Shown here in pieces: positions 25,764-34,440 of a DNA stretch of 64,000 nucleotides. Each line of letters begins with the position of its first letter. The first letter of the stretch is position 1. Below the pieces are notes generated by a model. It saw only the letters and a list, made by a program, of their open reading frames with translations, was not told where the DNA came from and made no database searches. The translations under genes were made by a program, and so were the position numbers. Source of the stretch: Actinoplanes sp. DH11 (GTDB lineage: Bacteria > Actinomycetota > Actinomycetes > Mycobacteriales > Micromonosporaceae); the NCBI RefSeq assembly GCF_020873875.1, contig NZ_JAHWGU010000019.1, positions 62,001 to 126,000 of the forward strand, read 5' to 3'.

Positions 25764-26789
25764 TCATCTGCCGGCGGCGAAGTTCCGGTCGGCGCCGGAG
25801 TGTCTGGCGATGCCGTTGGAGGCGTAACTGTCGATCAGCTCCTGACCGATTCTGGACAGCTCCGCCCGTACCTCTGGGGGCTCTGTCACCTCCACCGCCG
25901 CACCCCACCCGGAGAGCGTGCGCGCGATGTCGCGTGGCGTCGGCGCGCCGACGAGGACCCGGACCCGGCCGTCGGGCAGCGTCTCGCCGGGGTGGCAGTG
26001 CCGGCCGAAGTGGTCGCGCAGCACCCAGACGAACCGTTCCGGGATCAGCACGGTGGCCCAGATGCGCGACCGGCGTTCCTCGATCGTGGCGACCACGTCG
26101 TCCCACGCGGCCCGCAGGGTGAAGTCGTCCGGCCGTTCGAAGGTCTCGCCGGTCAGGGTGAGTCCGGTGAGCCGGTCCAGCCGGAAGGTGCGCCGGCCGC
26201 GGTCGGTGCCGGCGAGCAGGTACCACCGGCCGTCCTTGTCGATCAGGCCCCACGGGTCGGCAGCGCGCGCGGTGCCGGAGCCCGCGGTGTCGGAGCCCGC
26301 GGTGCCGGAGCCCGCGGTGCCGGAGTAGGTGAACCGCACCCGCGCCTGCCGGACCACCGCCTCCTGCAACCGGCGCACCTCGTCCGGCCGCTCCCGGGTG
26401 TGCTCGCCCCACCGCGCCGGGTCGACGTGGGTGGCTTCGGCGGCGGCCTGCGCCTCGTTCCGGTACGGCTCCGGCAGCGCCCGCAGCAGCTTGCGCAACG
26501 CCGCCCGCAGCTCCTCGGAGTGCGCCGCCGCCGGCCCGGCCAGCAGGAACAACGCGTGCGCCTCGGACGAGGAGAGGCCGGTCAGGTCGGTACGCGCACC
26601 GCCCACCAGTTGCCAGCCCCCGTGCCGGCCGGGCTGCGGGTAGACCGGGATCCCGGCGGCCGACAGCGCCTCCAGGTCGCGGCGCGCGGTGGCCACCGAG
26701 ACCTCCAGCTCGGCCGCCAGCTCGGCGGCGGTGACCCGGCCGCGCGCCTGCATCAGCAGCAGGGCGGCGACGAGGCGATCGGCACGCAT
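25764..26789 (-). CDS. WYL-domain transcriptional regulator (YafY type)
   Basis: The 341-residue protein has an N-terminal winged helix (LVAALLLMQARGRVTAAELA, then LEVSVATARRDLEALSAAGI), a central WYL ligand domain (WGLIDKDGRWYLLAGTDRGR) and a C-terminal WCX extension. A Gly-Thr-Ala-Gly-Ser repeat of about 16 residues (26275-26330) is inserted in the WYL domain before WGLID; it comes from a 15-bp DNA repeat. The gene is divergent from the VOC gene, with a strong inverted repeat between. Confidence 0.88.
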   Translation of the reverse strand: MRADRLVAALLLMQARGRVTAAELAAELEVSVATARRDLEALSAAGIPVYPQPGRHGGWQLVGGARTDLTGLSSSEAHALFLLAGPAAAHSEELRAALRKLLRALPEPYRNEAQAAAEATHVDPARWGEHTRERPDEVRRLQEAVVRQARVRFTYSGTAGSGTAGSDTAGSGTARAADPWGLIDKDGRWYLLAGTDRGRRTFRLDRLTGLTLTGETFERPDDFTLRAAWDDVVATIEERRSRIWATVLIPERFVWVLRDHFGRHCHPGETLPDGRVRVLVGAPTPRDIARTLSGWGAAVEVTEPPEVRAELSRIGQELIDSYASNGIARHSGADRNFAAGR

Positions 26790-26808
26790 GGCCGCGATTC
26801 TGCCCGGA

Positions 26809-26833
26809 AAAGTGCTCAGAAGGTGAGCACTTT
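26809..26833. promoter_or_regulatory. Probable WYL-regulator operator
   Basis: A perfect 10-bp inverted repeat (AAAGTGCTCA / TGAGCACTTT, 5-bp spacer) occupies the 62-bp gap between the divergent WYL and VOC genes. The GTGCTCA half-site type fits YafY-like regulators. Confidence 0.7.
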
Positions 26834-26851
26834 CAGCGGCAGCCTGGGGTC

Positions 26852-27289
26852 ATGACGACTTCAGCGGCCCTCCGCGGACTCACCACCGTCACCTTCTTCG
26901 CCGACGACCTGGCGGCGGCCCGGCACTGGTACACCGAGGTCTTCGGCCTCGAGCCGTACTTCGTGCGCGACGGCGCCTACCTGGAATGGCGGGTCGGTGA
27001 CCACCAGCACGAGTTCGGGGTGCTCAACAGCCGGTTCGCCCCGCACCCGCACGGCGGCACGGCCACCGGCGCCATCGTCTACTGGGCGGTGGACGACGTC
27101 GAGGCGGCGTACGCCCGGCTGCTCGGCCTCGGCGCGGCACCGCACGACAAACCGACCGAACGCGGCGTCGGGTACGTGACCGCGTCGGTGCTGGACCCGT
27201 TCGGCAACGTGCTCGGCGTCATGCTCAACCAGCACTACCAGGACATGCTGGCGGCGCGTCCGGGCACGGTCAGCGGCCGCCCAGGCTGA
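26852..27289 (+). CDS. VOC-family protein (glyoxalase/dioxygenase fold)
   Basis: The 145-residue protein has two beta-alpha-beta-beta-beta units: TTVTFFADDLAAARHWYTEV and later VYWAVDDVEAAYARLLGLGA, ending DPFGNVLGVMLNQHY. The DPFGN turn and the late Glu/Gln positions are typical of VOC enzymes, but the reaction is not predictable. It is probably induced or repressed by the divergent WYL regulator. Its end overlaps the convergent DoxX gene by 20 bases. Confidence 0.85.
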   Translation: MTTSAALRGLTTVTFFADDLAAARHWYTEVFGLEPYFVRDGAYLEWRVGDHQHEFGVLNSRFAPHPHGGTATGAIVYWAVDDVEAAYARLLGLGAAPHDKPTERGVGYVTASVLDPFGNVLGVMLNQHYQDMLAARPGTVSGRPG

Positions 27290-27617
27290 GGGCCAGCGCG
27301 GCCGTGCAGGTCAGCAGGAAGACCGCCGGGCCGATCAGGTTGCGGGACCTCACCCGCAGGTGCGCGGCGAACGCGCCGACGAAGTAGAGGACCAGGCCGG
27401 CGGCGGCGAGCGTGCCGAGCAGTGGTACGGCGAACCCGGCCAGCAGTCCGAGCGTACCCGCCGCCAGCAGCAGACCCAGGACCGGCACGAAGGAGCGCGG
27501 GATCCCTTTCACGTCGGCCTGAGATCTCGGGTATTCGTGGCCGCTCAGGTAGAACGTGGCGGCGCTGCCGGTGAGGAACGCGGCGACGATCGTGACGGTG
27601 ACGTAGGCGGCGGACAT
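27270..27617 (-). CDS. DoxX-like membrane protein
   Basis: The 115-residue protein has four hydrophobic helices with the DoxX-like pattern (YVTVTIVAAFLTGSAATFYL, then RSFVPVLGLLLAAGTLGLLA). ATG 27617 follows a good ribosome site (GAGGAGGG). DoxX-like proteins are linked to quinone and redox stress in other actinobacteria; the role here is unknown. Confidence 0.8.
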   Translation of the reverse strand: MSAAYVTVTIVAAFLTGSAATFYLSGHEYPRSQADVKGIPRSFVPVLGLLLAAGTLGLLAGFAVPLLGTLAAAGLVLYFVGAFAAHLRVRSRNLIGPAVFLLTCTAALALSLGGR

Positions 27618-27689
27618 GCGCCCTCCTCTGTGGTCGGTGACCACAGGGACGATCCGCGCGGCACGGATGTGACAGAAACAGTCCGCGAC

Positions 27690-28181
27690 TCACAGGCTCC
27701 GGCGGTAACGGATCTCGGGCAGCGGGAAGCCGTCGAGCCGGTCCACCTTCGTCGCGCCGTCCGGCCGCCAGCCGCCGGCCTCGTAGAACCGGCGGGCCCG
27801 CTCGTTGGCCGTCAGCACCCAGAGTGTCGCCTCGGTGAACCCGGCGGCGCGCAGCGTGTCCACGGCCGCGGCCATCAGCGCCTGCCCGCCGCCGCGTCCC
27901 CACGTGCCCGGCCGCACGTAGATCGCCTTGACCGCGCCGTCCGGCGGATCGTCACCGGCGTCCACGGTGACGAAGCCGGCCACCGCGGGTTCCAGGACCA
28001 GCACCGCCCGGGGCGGTTCCAGCCGGGTGAGCCGCTGCCGCCATATCGCGGTGCGGCCGGCGACGGAGAGCCCGTCCAGGTAGCGCTGCGGCATCATCCC
28101 GCGGTACGCCTGCTGCCAGCCGCGCACCAGCACCTCGGCGAGCCCGCCGGCGTCCTCGGGTCGTGCCGGTCGGACGTCCAT
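27690..28181 (-). CDS. GNAT-family N-acetyltransferase
   Basis: The 163-residue protein has the GNAT fold: MDVRPARPEDAGGLAEVLVR at the N-terminus, the acetyl-CoA-binding motif A (AIYVRPGTWGRGGGQALM), and motif B LWVLTANERARRFYEAGGW. It starts at ATG 28181. The substrate is unknown, as usual for the family. Confidence 0.9.
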   Translation of the reverse strand: MDVRPARPEDAGGLAEVLVRGWQQAYRGMMPQRYLDGLSVAGRTAIWRQRLTRLEPPRAVLVLEPAVAGFVTVDAGDDPPDGAVKAIYVRPGTWGRGGGQALMAAAVDTLRAAGFTEATLWVLTANERARRFYEAGGWRPDGATKVDRLDGFPLPEIRYRRSL

Positions 28182-28276
28182 GCCCCCACCATTCCCGAGC
28201 CCGGGCCGCCGGGGCCACACATTTAAGGCACAGCGAACATCCAGCTCAAGCTCGACATCGCGACGTACCGTTGATG

Positions 28277-28329
28277 GTCCCCGCACGGGCGGGCAGCAAG
28301 CACGTCCCCGCACGGGCGGGCAGCAAGCA
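28277..28329. repeat. 27-bp direct repeat, two copies
   Basis: GTCCCCGCACGGGCGGGCAG plus AAGCAC occurs at 28277 and 28304, directly upstream of the ribosome site of the next gene. Each unit contains a small CCCCGCACGGGCGGG stem. It may affect the leader of the following mRNA. Confidence 0.75.
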
Positions 28330-28344
28330 GAGGAGACGGTGCAA

Positions 28345-28647
28345 ATGGGCTTCCTGAAGCGGATGGTGCTGTCGATGGTGGCGTCGAAACTCCACCGGGC
28401 CTCCCAGAAACGGCACAACCCGGCCGTCGACGGGCTGCTGCGCGAGGTGAACCACCGGATCGCCCGCAGCCAGGGCCACGGTTACCACCCCGGCGGCTAC
28501 GGACAGCCCGGTGGTTACGGTCATCCCGGCGCCTACGGACCTCCCGGCGCCTACGGGCACCCGGGTGCCTACGGGCATCACGGCCACTACCGGCACCACG
28601 GGCACTACCGCCGGCACCACGGGCATTACCGGCGCAAGTTCTGGTGA
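28345..28647 (+). CDS. Small Gly/Tyr/His-rich repeat protein
   Basis: The 100-residue protein starts at ATG 28345 behind AGAGGAGA. A basic amphipathic N-terminus (MGFLKRMVLSMVASKLHRAS) precedes a second half of GYGHPGAYG-type and HGHYR repeats. Gly-Tyr-His-rich repeats often bind metals or phase-separate; neither is shown here. It overlaps the end of the convergent metalloprotease by 22 bases. Confidence 0.7.
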   Translation: MGFLKRMVLSMVASKLHRASQKRHNPAVDGLLREVNHRIARSQGHGYHPGGYGQPGGYGHPGAYGPPGAYGHPGAYGHHGHYRHHGHYRRHHGHYRRKFW

Positions 28648-29978
28648 GAGCGGCGCGGCAGCGGGACCATCGGGGCGTGCCGGTCACCGCCGGCCGCCGC
28701 CGGTGCCGGCGTGGCGTCCAGGCCGCATGACGTCAGCGTGTGCTGGCGCATCAGCATCGACGTCGGCACGGGGGCGATCTCCCGCCAGGCGAAACAGGAC
28801 CGGATGATCGCGGCGTTCGCCCCGCGGGTGAGCACCCGGTCCGCGTCCAGCAGCGCGCGCAGCACACCGTGATACGTCAAGAAGTCCGGTGACAGCGCCG
28901 CCCAGGTGGTGGCGAGCAGCCGGCCCAGATAGTCGCGGGCCCGCAGCAGCGACTCCTTGAAAGCTTCCTCGTTGCCGCGGTAGGCGTCGGCGAAGTCGGC
29001 CTGGATCCGGTCCAGGTCGTGCGCGGTGCCGGGCAGGTTCGTCGAGCGGAGCCGCAGATCCTCGGGGATCAGCTTCTTCGTGACGAGGTCGTGCTGGAAG
29101 ACCTCGACCATGGTGTCGAAGAGGGCCCCGGTCAGCGGCAGCGACCGGTTGTGCGGTTCGGGGCCGACGTCCGACATGCGCAGCGCGTTGAAGGCGATCC
29201 GGATCTGCCGGCTGTCCGAGAGTTCACCGACCCGGTCCAGCCCGTTGATGGTGAGCAGGTTGCCCTGGGTGTTGGTCAGCAGCATGTCGACGACCGAGTG
29301 GAAGTGCAGCGACGCCACGATCGCCACCAGGTCACCTGCCGACTCGTGCATGCCGCCGTAATCGACGCCCTCGTCGAACGGACCGGCCGGGATGCCGACC
29401 TCGGCGAAGACGATGCTGTGCCCCAGCTCGTGGGAGAGCACGTCGAAGTTCTCGCAGAACGGCCGGGTGTGGTCGATGGTGCCGGTCTCGGTGCGGCCGA
29501 ACCCGAACTCGAGGAACCCGTACCCCGACTGCGCGTTGTTCCACTCGATCAGCGGGATCAGTTCGAGGCGGGCGAAGTCCGACTCGAAATGCCACTGGAC
29601 CTGCCGCCCGAAGTAGTCCTCCCAGATGTCCAGGACCCGGCGGACCGTGGCGTACATGGTGGCGGCCGAGAACTCCCGGCTGTCCGGGTCGAGGTGGTCG
29701 AAGTGCCCGTCCGGCCCGGGCTGCACCGGCGGGCGCCGGTCGCCGGTGAACGGCGGGCGGAAGAACTGGCTGTACGGCAACTTGCCGACCGCGTCGACGA
29801 CGAACATCCGGTCGTCGGCGGGCCCGCTCCCGACGGCGCCGGGCGGCGGGGCCACCACCACCGTCTCCGGTTCGCCGAACAGCGGGGAGCCGTCGGCCGC
29901 GGTCAGGAACCGGGGCTGCGGGAAGATCCGGAACCGGGTGCCGGTGTCGGCGAGCCTGCGGTCGAGGGCGAGTGACAT
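28626..29978 (-). CDS. HELGH zinc metalloprotease (gluzincin-like)
   Basis: The 450-residue protein contains FDVLSHELGHSIVFAEVG (HExxH, two zinc His plus the catalytic Glu) at about residues 180-197, followed 20-25 residues later by GGMHESAGDLVAIVA, where the Glu would be the third zinc ligand. This is the thermolysin/fungalysin-like arrangement. No signal peptide is seen, unlike secreted members, so it may act inside the cell or be exported another way. Flanking domains are unfamiliar. Confidence 0.7.
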   Translation of the reverse strand: MSLALDRRLADTGTRFRIFPQPRFLTAADGSPLFGEPETVVVAPPPGAVGSGPADDRMFVVDAVGKLPYSQFFRPPFTGDRRPPVQPGPDGHFDHLDPDSREFSAATMYATVRRVLDIWEDYFGRQVQWHFESDFARLELIPLIEWNNAQSGYGFLEFGFGRTETGTIDHTRPFCENFDVLSHELGHSIVFAEVGIPAGPFDEGVDYGGMHESAGDLVAIVASLHFHSVVDMLLTNTQGNLLTINGLDRVGELSDSRQIRIAFNALRMSDVGPEPHNRSLPLTGALFDTMVEVFQHDLVTKKLIPEDLRLRSTNLPGTAHDLDRIQADFADAYRGNEEAFKESLLRARDYLGRLLATTWAALSPDFLTYHGVLRALLDADRVLTRGANAAIIRSCFAWREIAPVPTSMLMRQHTLTSCGLDATPAPAAAGGDRHAPMVPLPRRSHQNLRR

Positions 29979-30087
29979 GAGAACCTCCCAGAGGTGTTGC
30001 CTCCAGCGGATGCCTGGTCAGGTGGGAAGTCAACGGAGGTGTCCTTGAACCATCCCAAGGAGCGACCGGACGGCCGATACTGAACCG

Positions 30088-31710
30088 GTGAACGGGGTGC
30101 AGCGGGAAACGGACCGGCTCGCCGCACTGCACGAGTACCGCCTGCTCGACGCACCGGCCGGTGACGAACTGGAGGCGGTGGTCCGGGTCGCGGCGGCCGT
30201 CGCCCGGGTGCCCACCGCCACCCTGAACCTGATCGACGAGAACCGGCAGTGCCAGCTCACCACCGTCGGTTTCACCGGCGGCGACTCGGCCCGCACCGAC
30301 TCGATGTGCGCGGTCCGGTTCGAGCGCGGCGACTTCATGTACGCCCCGGACGCCAGCAAGGACCCGCTCTACCGGGACAACCCGTGGGTGACCGGGGTCC
30401 TCGCCGGGGTGCGCCTCTACGGCTCGGCGCCGCTGGTCACCCCGGACGGGCACGCGCTGGGCTCACTGTGCGTCTTCGACGACCAGCCCGGCACCCTCGA
30501 CGCCGGCCAGATCGAACGCCTCAAGGACTTGGCCGGCATCATCCTGGGGCTCTTCGAACGCCGCCGGCAGGCCCGGCTCAACCGGGAACTGGCGCTGGAG
30601 TCCGAGGCCCGCCAGCGCTGGACCGACACCCTGCTGGAGACGATCGACGTGGCAGTGGTCGCCGTCGACGAAACCGGCCGGCTGACCGTTTTCAACCGGG
30701 CGGCGCGGGAATGGCACGGCCTGGACGCCGACCCCACCCTCGACCCGTCCTGGTTCGCCGGCCACTACCGGCTCTACCACACCGACGGCGTGACGCTGCT
30801 GCCGCCGGAGCGGATCCCGCTGCTGCGGGCGCTGCGCGAAGGAACCGTGGCGAACGCCGAACTCATCATCAGACGCCGCACCGGCCCGCCGGTCCACGTC
30901 TCCACCAGCGGCCGCGCCCTCATCGCGGCGGACGGCACGCCGATGGGCGCGGTGGTCGCGATGACCGACGTGACCACCGACCGGGCCCAGCAGCGCGCCA
31001 TCGAATCGGCCCGCCGGGAACTGGCCGCCGCCAACGAGGAGCTGCGCCGCTCCAACGCCGACCTGACGAACTTCGCCGGCGCCGTCAGCCACGATCTGAT
31101 GGCCCCGCTCGCCTCGGTCAACGGCTACCTCGAACTGCTCGAGGACTCGGTGACCGGCATCGAGGCGAACTGGGTGGCCGCCTGCCGCCGCGCGGTGACC
31201 CGGATGCGCGAACTGATCGGCTCGCTGCTGCAGTACGCCCAGGCCGGCAGCGCACCCGTCCATCCCGTCCCGGTCGACCTCGGTGACATCGTCGGCCAGG
31301 TCCTCGCCGACCTCGGCACCCTCATCAACTCGGCCGCGGCGTCGGTCACCGTGCCGGCCCCGCTGCCCGCTATCGCCGGCGACCCCGTCCTGGTCCGCCA
31401 GCTGCTGCAGAACCTGATCGGCAACGCCGTCAAATACCGCCACCCCGACCGCCCGTGCCAGGTCACCGTCGTCGCCGCGCGCGCCCCGTCGAGCTGGGCG
31501 ATAACGGTCGCCGACAACGGCGTCGGCATCCCCGCCGAACAGCGCCGCCGCGTCTTCGACATGTTCACCCGCCTCGACACCGGCGAGGTGGCCGGGCACG
31601 GCATCGGCCTCTCCAGCTGCCTGCGCATCGTCGACCGGCACGGCGGCGACATCCACGTCGACGAAAACCCCGGCGGCGGCACCCGCGTGACCTTCTCCAT
31701 CCCAGACTGA
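30088..31710 (+). CDS. Soluble GAF-PAS sensor histidine kinase
   Basis: The 540-residue protein has an N-terminal GAF domain (about 15-160), a PAS domain (about 195-310), a HisKA domain with the phosphorylated His in FAGAVSHDLMAPLASVNGY (about 338) and an ATPase domain (NLIGNAVKYRH; DNGVGIP; GHGIGLSSC). It has no membrane helices and lacks the chromophore Cys of phytochromes. GTG 30088 lies six bases after GATACT, suggesting a leaderless start. The degenerate receiver gene follows. Confidence 0.9.
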   Translation: MNGVQRETDRLAALHEYRLLDAPAGDELEAVVRVAAAVARVPTATLNLIDENRQCQLTTVGFTGGDSARTDSMCAVRFERGDFMYAPDASKDPLYRDNPWVTGVLAGVRLYGSAPLVTPDGHALGSLCVFDDQPGTLDAGQIERLKDLAGIILGLFERRRQARLNRELALESEARQRWTDTLLETIDVAVVAVDETGRLTVFNRAAREWHGLDADPTLDPSWFAGHYRLYHTDGVTLLPPERIPLLRALREGTVANAELIIRRRTGPPVHVSTSGRALIAADGTPMGAVVAMTDVTTDRAQQRAIESARRELAAANEELRRSNADLTNFAGAVSHDLMAPLASVNGYLELLEDSVTGIEANWVAACRRAVTRMRELIGSLLQYAQAGSAPVHPVPVDLGDIVGQVLADLGTLINSAAASVTVPAPLPAIAGDPVLVRQLLQNLIGNAVKYRHPDRPCQVTVVAARAPSSWAITVADNGVGIPAEQRRRVFDMFTRLDTGEVAGHGIGLSSCLRIVDRHGGDIHVDENPGGGTRVTFSIPD

Positions 31711-31948
31711 TCGAGTACGGCCAAACCGGCCCCAACCGCAACCATCCCTGCCACGCGGGCCCGAGCCACCTGACGGTCCATGCCCCGGCGCGACCCGCCG
31801 CCGCCCCCGGCGCGGGGCCCGGCGCCGGCTGTTCCGTCGGTCGTAAGCGGCTTCTACCGAGCCGGCGTCGGGGTGCGTCCGGCCACGATCCGGGCGACAG
31901 TGGAGCCGTGGACCGTATCCCACCCCGGCAGCCCACCCCGCCGCCTGC

Positions 31949-32036
31949 CCGCGCCGACCCTTCCTGCGCCGACCCTGCCTGCGCCAACCCTTCCTATGCC
32001 GGTCCTTCCTGCGCCGGTCCTTCCTGCGCCGACCTG
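31949..32036 (+). repeat. 15-bp minisatellite upstream of the receiver gene
   Basis: About six units of TGCGCCGGTCCTTCC with small variations. It is in frame with the downstream gene and would encode SCAGP-type pentapeptides with a Cys in nearly every unit. Confidence 0.75.
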
Positions 32037-32561
32037 ATGAACGTCCTCGTGGTCGGCGGTACTCCGTCATATCGGGGCAATCTCCGCCTGCTCCTGTCCG
32101 GCTTCGCCGACGTGGCAGGCGCCGCCGACGGCGCCGAAGCGATTGCCTACGTGGCCCGCCACGAGGTAGACGTAGTACTGATTGACCCACATTGTCCCGG
32201 CACCCCCGGCACCCCCGGCACCCCCGGCACCCCCGGCGCCCCGGACCCGCACCGTCTGGGTGCCCCGGACCCGCACCGTCTGGGTGCCCCAGACCCGCAT
32301 CGTCCCGGCGCCCCCGACGTGCCGGACCCGCGCCCGTCCGGCGCCCCGGGCGGGATGGCCGCGATCCGGCGGCTCGCCCGCGAGGTCCCCGTCGTGGTCC
32401 TGACCGGCCCCGGCGACGACGACCCGGCACTGCCGGCAACAGCATCCGGCCACCTGCGAAGGGACGCGTCCCGCCCCGAGTTCGTCGACGGCATCACGGC
32501 TGCGGCAGCAAGGCCGGCGCACCACCACGACAACGGCCGCCGCCGCACGGCCCGGCAGTGA
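32037..32561 (+). CDS. Degenerate response-regulator receiver with inserted repeats
   Basis: The 174-residue protein starts like a receiver (MNVLVVGGTPSYRGNLRLLL; DVVLIDPH with the phosphorylatable Asp; VVVLTG with the Thr). The acidic pair is replaced by Gly-Gly and the Lys by Arg. Between beta-3 and beta-4 lies a low-complexity insert of about 45 residues (GTP units, then GAPDPHRL units). GTG 31908 would add 43 residues of a Ser-Cys-Ala-Asp-Pro repeat in frame. It follows the GAF-PAS kinase and may be its phosphate sink. Confidence 0.6.
   Translation: MNVLVVGGTPSYRGNLRLLLSGFADVAGAADGAEAIAYVARHEVDVVLIDPHCPGTPGTPGTPGTPGAPDPHRLGAPDPHRLGAPDPHRPGAPDVPDPRPSGAPGGMAAIRRLAREVPVVVLTGPGDDDPALPATASGHLRRDASRPEFVDGITAAAARPAHHHDNGRRRTARQ
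32200..32310 (+). repeat. 9-bp and 27-bp minisatellites inside the receiver gene
   Basis: Four units of CACCCCCGG are followed by three 27-bp units containing GCCCCGGACCCGCACCGTCT. Both periods keep the reading frame, expanding the protein without stops. Confidence 0.75.
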
Positions 32562-32595
32562 CGGACAATCCATGACAGTGACGGACAATCCACTG
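32556..32595 (+). repeat. 20-bp tandem duplication carrying the receiver gene's stop codon
   Basis: CAGTGACGGACAATCCATGA at 32556 is repeated at 32576 with two changes. The TGA at 32559-32561 is the stop of the gene, so the stop is duplicated 20 bases downstream in another frame. Confidence 0.8.
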
Positions 32596-32651
32596 CCTGC
32601 AACCCGTGTCGTCTGACCTTGGTGCGCTGCAGTCACCGCCCCCGCCGAGAT

Positions 32652-32726
32652 GTTGATCTGCTAGCGATGCGAAATCGCGGTTTCACCCCCTTGATCACCG
32701 CGATTTCGTAGCGCTAGCAGATCAAC
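32652..32726. repeat. 75-bp palindromic element, copy 2 (loop inverted)
   Basis: Same arms as the other copies, but the asymmetric loop is in the opposite orientation (CGGTTTCACCCCCTTGATCA). It lies between convergent genes (32561 and 32874). The rest of 32596-32873 holds no gene. Confidence 0.9.
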
Positions 32727-32873
32727 ACCGCGCGCCGCACCATCGCGCTGACCGCGAGGGAGCCGTGGACGCGCCGACCATCGCACCGACCGTGGGGAGC
32801 CGTGGGCACCCCGACCATCGCACTGACCGTGGGGGAGTGGCGGGGCGCGGAACACCTGCCGCCACCGCGCGCG

Positions 32874-33224
32874 TCAGGACACGTACCAGTCGAAGATCTG
32901 CCAACCGGGTGGGCTGATCATCACGATCAGCATGACCAGGTCGGCGGCGGTGGTGGCGGCGAGTACGCGCCACCAGCGGTTGTGGGTGCGGTAGGAGCGC
33001 CGCGCCAGCAACGGCACCGATGTCAGCACGCAGACGAAGCCGATCAGGAAGCCGAGTGCGGTCGCCACCACGGCGGGCCAGGCCCACAGCGGTGGCGCGT
33101 GTTCCGGGAAGGAGCGCTCGTCGGTGACGGCGAAAGCGAGGACGCCGGAGAAGTACGCGGCAGCGACGACGCCCTGCAGCACGATGAGGATCCAGGTGCC
33201 GACGTCTTTGATCATTTGCCGCAT
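32874..33224 (-). CDS. Small membrane protein next to the siderophore-interacting protein
   Basis: The 116-residue protein has three hydrophobic helices (WILIVLQGVVAAAYFSGVLA; WPAVVATALGFLIGFVCVLT; LVMLIVMISPP) and starts at ATG 33224, overlapping the stop of the upstream gene (TGATG). Co-translation suggests a link to iron handling, but I recognise no family. Confidence 0.7.
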   Translation of the reverse strand: MRQMIKDVGTWILIVLQGVVAAAYFSGVLAFAVTDERSFPEHAPPLWAWPAVVATALGFLIGFVCVLTSVPLLARRSYRTHNRWWRVLAATTAADLVMLIVMISPPGWQIFDWYVS

Positions 33225-33955
33225 CAGGGCACGATAACCGGCGTGTCCGGGCCGGTGCCGAATCCGGGGCGTCCGCGCGCCCACTGCGGCTGGACCCGGA
33301 CCGCCCGCCGGGACCATCCGCGCTGCTCGACGAAGTGCCGTTGCAAGAGCCGGCACGTCTCGGTCTCGCCGGCCACATAGGCGGCGCCGGAGCCGGCCGG
33401 CAACTCCAGTTCCTGGACGGCCCGCAACAGCACCCGCGACCCGACCGCCGAGGCCGCCCCGCGGTGCACCCACGGGAGGCCCGCGACGCCGTCGAACCCA
33501 GGCACCTCATCGTCCGCCCCGGCCGATTCGAAGATCCCGAGCGCGACGGCGGTACGCGGCAGGGCCGCGCGCATGGCCAGCAACGGTACGGCCCCGGTGT
33601 CGTCGCCCACGAACACATGAAACGCCGCCGTGGCGTCCAGAGTGATCTTGACCCGTGGCGGTTCCACAGTGATCCGGTCGCCGGCCGTGACGTGCCCGGC
33701 CCACGCGCACCCGGGCCCACCCTTGTCGTGCAGGGCGACCCGGATCGTCCACGACGAGTCCCCGCACCTCCAGAGCGAGTAGACCCGCCGGGCCACCGAC
33801 CCGTCCGCGTCCGGGACATGCACCACCACATGCGCCCCGGTCCGTGCCCGGGGCAGCCCCGGCCCGGCCAGTGCGATCTCCCGCATCCGCCCGGTCACCT
33901 CGACCACCGACCGGACCCGGGTGGCCAGCAGCCCACCAGCTCTCCAACGCCCCAC
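33224..33955 (-). CDS. Siderophore-interacting FAD-binding protein
   Basis: The 243-residue protein has the family's FAD-binding barrel (HVPDADGSVARRVYSLWRCG with the RxYS flavin motif; a Gly-rich DKGGPGCAWAG loop) and a C-terminal SIP domain (FVGDDTGAVPLLAM; YVAGETETCRLLQRHFVEQR). Such proteins reduce ferric siderophores inside the cell to release iron. The GTG start at 33955 lies six bases after TAGGGT and is probably leaderless. Confidence 0.9.
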   Translation of the reverse strand: MGRWRAGGLLATRVRSVVEVTGRMREIALAGPGLPRARTGAHVVVHVPDADGSVARRVYSLWRCGDSSWTIRVALHDKGGPGCAWAGHVTAGDRITVEPPRVKITLDATAAFHVFVGDDTGAVPLLAMRAALPRTAVALGIFESAGADDEVPGFDGVAGLPWVHRGAASAVGSRVLLRAVQELELPAGSGAAYVAGETETCRLLQRHFVEQRGWSRRAVRVQPQWARGRPGFGTGPDTPVIVP

Positions 33956-33961
33956 CCCGCG

Positions 33962-33967
33962 ACCCTA
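33962..33967 (-). promoter_or_regulatory. -10 box of the leaderless siderophore-interacting gene
   Basis: TAGGGT (minus strand) lies exactly 6 bases before GTG 33955. Confidence 0.55.
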
Positions 33968-34291
33968 ATCGCACGGGCCCGCAGGTTTCTGACGCCCCCG
34001 CCGGGCATGAGCACACCGCGGCGCACCAAAACCAGAGTAGGATCCTAGGATGCTTTAGGCGTGGTGAGGGCGGCCGGTTGGCTGGCGAACAGCCGGTGCC
34101 ATGCTCGCGTGGTTGAACGGTCAGCAATGCTTACGTGCTTTGAGCGGTCAGTGGGTCGACGTCGTGCCGGCGGCATCAGAATGCAGGGAAGCCGGCGCCA
34201 GACATGGAAGACGGCGCCGCCCGCGGCGATCACGTCCGCTGGGGTGGTGCATCAGAGTCGACCATCGCCGATCCGTTTCGCGGCCCGCCGA

Positions 34292-34440
34292 GCCCGGCTG
34301 TCACTCACGGTCGTTGGGAGACGTTTGCGGCGACCGCCAGTGACAGCCGACCCTGTCCGGCTGTCACCCATGGTTGTCAGGAGGCGTTTGCGGCGACCGC
34401 CAGTGACAGCCGACCCCAGCCCGGCTGTCACCCACGGCCT
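34292..34440. repeat. 63-bp tandem repeat with self-complementary ends
   Basis: Units begin with CCGGCTGTCAC at 34294, 34357 and 34421 and end with GTGACAGCCG, so each unit can fold on itself. A short GACCGGC run follows at 34461-34490. The stretch 33968-34594 holds no gene I can support; a plus-strand open frame through it is only a translation of the repeat. Confidence 0.75.
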
